Source of the DNA: CAVSNH01 sp963729275
GTDB lineage: Bacteria; Actinomycetota; Acidimicrobiia; Acidimicrobiales; RAAP-2
Reading direction: 5' to 3'
DNA length: 64,000 bases
NCBI GenBank assembly: GCA_963729275.1
Contig: CAVSNH010000004.1
Span: forward strand, 744,001 to 808,000
Made by a program: the position numbers and the translations under genes. Under the pieces are notes generated by a model, which was not told where the DNA came from, ran no database searches, and saw only the letters and a list, made by a program, of their open reading frames with translations. Shown here piece by piece: positions 61,862-64,000 of this stretch (its first letter is position 1; every line of letters starts with the position of its first letter).

Positions 61862-62391
61862 TTCGGTGTCGAAGCTTTCGGTATCACCCTGGTAGGAGGC
61901 ATGAAGGTCCCTTCGTTGAGCACTTGTTCATCAGTGCAGACGCCTGGGCTGGATCAAAATCATCGGTCCAGCTCAGCCATCAACCGATCGTCTACCGGAA
62001 CAGTTTCTGGTCTCTGGTCGGCCAGCAACAAGGCGAATCGGCCGGGCGCCGAGGGTGACGGGGAGCCCGCAAGCCCGGGCGAGGCCGCCGCTGGAGGCCA
62101 GACCGAAGGGAGGGTCACAGATCTGTGAGATCGGTGCATCAGGCCCGACGCCCAGCCACCGGTCGGAGACTCGGCGTTCTGGCGGGTATCTGTGCAGGTG
62201 TTCGCACAATGACACTGAACCGGTGCGAGTAGTTCCTGGTCAGCGCGTGGCAGTCCCAGCCGTACCGTGTTCGAACCGCGGCGTCGTGATGGATGGCCCA
62301 CCTATCCAACTCAGCCGCCGAGGAGGATGAAGGCCGAGGGTCTGCGGCTGCTGGTTGCCATATATTCGAGACGCCAGGTATGGAGGTCAGG
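61862..62391. other. Intergenic region with one copy of a dispersed repeat
   Basis: No gene was found between the divergent DUF899 and oxidoreductase genes. It holds copy C of the dispersed repeat. Confidence 0.45.
62249..62316. repeat. Dispersed repeat, copy C
   Basis: It contains GCAGTCCCAGCCGTACCGTG, the central TTCGAACCGCG and CCAACTCAGCCGCCG and agrees best with copy B. Confidence 0.5.
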
Positions 62392-63330
62392 ATGCGTGCA
62401 TTCGCTGTCCGTAGTTTCGGTGAGCCTGCGTCGGTGCACGACCTGCCGGCTCCGACCGCCCATGCCGAGGTGCTCATTCGCGTGCGGTTCGCGGGAGTCA
62501 ACCCGCTGGACAACAATCTCCTGGGACGGCTGACCGCGGCCTCGTCGTATCCGTTCGTAGTGGGCATTGACTTCGCCGGCGTGGCCGAGCGCGTCCCGGC
62601 CGGGGCAGATGGGCTGCGGGCCGGCGACCGCGTCTTCGGCATGGCGCGGACGCACGGTTCCTATGCCGAGTACACCGCGGTCGCCCCGGCGGCCGCCATG
62701 GAGCCGTTGGCCCGTATCCCCGACGGCGTGGCCGACGACCAGGCCGCTGCGCTGCCCATCCCGGCGGTCACGGCGCTGCGGACCGTCGAGTTGCTCGAGG
62801 TCAGCGCTGGCCAGCACGTCGTGGTGATGGGCGCGACCGGCGGGGTCGGCGGCTACGCGGTGCAGATGGCCTGCTCCCGCGGCGCCCATGTCATCGCGAC
62901 CGTCCGCGGCGACGCCGACGAGGCGCGTCGACTCGGGGCCGAGGAGGTGTACGACAGCCAGGCCGTTGACGTGATCGATGCGCTCCGCGCCGATCATCCC
63001 GACGGCGTCGATGCCATCCTTGACCTGGTCAGCGGCCCGGACGTCATCCGCCGCGACGCCGAGGTCATCCGGCACGGAGGGCGCCTGGTCTCGACCATCT
63101 TCGCTGCGGACGAAGGCTGGTTTGCTGAACGCCAGATCACCGCGCACAACCACGCCTCCAATGAGAATCCCCTGATATCGCCTCAAGGGCTGGCCACGGT
63201 CGCTCAGATGCTCGCCGACGGCACGATCACCGCACGTATCCGTTCCACCGTTGAACTAGCAGCCGCCGGGCAGGTGCTGGACGACCTCCGCCGAGGCGGC
63301 CTGCGCGGCAAGGCCGTCATCCGCCTCTGA
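62392..63330 (+). CDS. NADP-dependent quinone-oxidoreductase-like enzyme (MDR family)
   Basis: The 312-residue protein has the GroES-like N-terminus (VNPLDNNLLGR, VVGIDFAGVAERV, GDRVFGM), then VVVMGATGGVGGYAVQMACS (about residue 144), the dinucleotide-binding loop of medium-chain reductases. No zinc ligands are seen, so it is of the zinc-free quinone/enone reductase type. ATG 62392 lies six bases after GGAGG. The substrate is unknown. Confidence 0.87.
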   Translation: MRAFAVRSFGEPASVHDLPAPTAHAEVLIRVRFAGVNPLDNNLLGRLTAASSYPFVVGIDFAGVAERVPAGADGLRAGDRVFGMARTHGSYAEYTAVAPAAAMEPLARIPDGVADDQAAALPIPAVTALRTVELLEVSAGQHVVVMGATGGVGGYAVQMACSRGAHVIATVRGDADEARRLGAEEVYDSQAVDVIDALRADHPDGVDAILDLVSGPDVIRRDAEVIRHGGRLVSTIFAADEGWFAERQITAHNHASNENPLISPQGLATVAQMLADGTITARIRSTVELAAAGQVLDDLRRGGLRGKAVIRL

Positions 63331-63606
63331 ACCCGACCTCAGCGGCCCGGGACGGGACCATTCAGCGGGCCCGCAATCGGGGTGACTCGGGAGACCAGCC
63401 CTCGCGGCGCCTCGGGATGGCAGTTGCCCGGCCCTCTCGTCGTAGCCCGCGGGACATCCCGGGCCTCGTATCCCTGGACCGGTGGGCAGATTGGAGGCCT
63501 CTCGTCACGGGACACTCCACTTCCACCGTTCGGAGTCCACGGCTATGCGTCTGACTGCACCGGTGTGCTGGGGCCGGAGTACGGGCGATGCCGTAGCATT
63601 CGCCGT

Positions 63607-64000
63607 GTGTACAGCGAGATCGCCAGTAACAAGCGCCGCACCGTCGTCGTCATCGTCTCGTTCTTCCTGATCTGGCTGGCCATCGGAGTCGTCGGCGGGC
63701 TTCTGTTCAAGGCCCTCTACCACCCCAGAGCCAATAACGGCTACGGACCGGCCTCGACGACCAACTACGGCTGGTCCCCGATCATCGTCGGCGTGGTGAT
63801 CTGTGCCCTTCTGGCCGTCTTGGGAATCCTCTACTCCCTCAATTCCGGAGCGGCTCTGGTGCTCCGGGTGTCTGGTGCCGTGCCCGCCGCTCCGGCCCAG
63901 TACCCGCAGCTACACAATCTGGTGGAGGCCTTGGCCATCGGTGAAGGGATCCCCAAGCCTGCCGTCTACGTGATCGACGACCCCTCGCCGAACGCCTTCG
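63607..64000 (+). CDS. htpX: HtpX-type membrane M48 metalloprotease, C-terminus cut by the window edge
   Basis: The frame from GTG 63607 stays open to the end (131 residues seen). The start YSEIASNKRRTVVVIVSFFL, two membrane segments and PQLHNLVEALAIGEGIPKPA followed by VYVIDDPSPNAF match HtpX, which degrades damaged membrane proteins. The zinc site HExxH lies beyond the window. A TAGCAT box ends seven bases before the GTG, so the mRNA may be leaderless. Confidence 0.88.
   Translation, partial: MYSEIASNKRRTVVVIVSFFLIWLAIGVVGGLLFKALYHPRANNGYGPASTTNYGWSPIIVGVVICALLAVLGILYSLNSGAALVLRVSGAVPAAPAQYPQLHNLVEALAIGEGIPKPAVYVIDDPSPNAF

Overview
The window is high-GC DNA from an actinobacterium. The evidence is the set of families present: a DDN-type deazaflavin (F420) oxidoreductase, DUF6325, DUF7144, DUF4235, DUF6069, three small SHOCT proteins, an actinobacterial-type ArsI/CadI, GTG and TTG starts, and tight 4-base ATGA/GTGA/TTGA gene overlaps. 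An uncultured member of Acidimicrobiia or a relative would fit, but I cannot place it to genus. The region looks accessory: transporters, stress-type small proteins, carbohydrate storage enzymes and arsenic resistance, with an unusual number of broken genes. No phage, insertion sequence, CRISPR array or intact tRNA was seen.

Layout. 1-5 kb: the start of a DDN-family gene cut by the left edge, a tRNA 3'-half remnant, a Tat-exported class II cholesterol oxidase and an ABC exporter. 5-15 kb: methyltransferase, peptide deformylase, aquaporin, CLC channel/antiporter with a membrane partner, a decayed membrane gene, SHOCT and DUF6325 genes, a DUF2252 remnant and a channel-like membrane protein. 16-23 kb: a long minus-strand run with NTF2-like protein, GNAT acetyltransferase, truncated ornithine carbamoyltransferase, P2-type cation ATPase, PLDc_N-SHOCT protein, a six-helix membrane protein and a frameshifted DMT transporter. 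23-33 kb: glycogen/trehalose-type enzymes (GH15 and amylo-alpha-1,6-glucosidase) with YihY and SCP-2 proteins, then a large MalT-like LuxR regulator. 33-43 kb (mainly plus strand): DUF7144, a zinc-ribbon miniprotein, MFS, SulP, lipid kinase, PPK2, DMT and a second aquaporin. 43-48 kb: a decayed secreted triple-repeat protein and an RpiR regulator divergent from unknown membrane proteins. 48-55 kb: an FtsX-type ABC transporter with its PadR regulator, divergent from a MarR-MarR-methyltransferase-IMPase operon. 55-64 kb: small lipoproteins, a GYD protein, an arsenic cluster (arsB-like, arsC, AqpS-like channel, arsI, divergent arsR), DUF899, a quinone-oxidoreductase-like enzyme and the start of htpX, cut by the right edge.

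The observation I consider most worth following is a 17-bp imperfect palindrome, TCANCC-N5-GGGTGA, present five times and only between genes. The copies lie upstream of the aquaporin, DUF6325, the channel-like protein/DUF2252 remnant, the LuxR regulator (with a small unknown protein on the other side) and DUF7144. This suggests one regulator controls a scattered stress or osmotic set here. Clear operators were also found at four regulator genes (ars, rpiR, padR, marR). Several decayed genes (a duplicated SHOCT-linked membrane protein, a secreted repeat protein, OTC, DUF2252) point to past duplication and ongoing gene loss, although assembly errors could explain single frameshifts.
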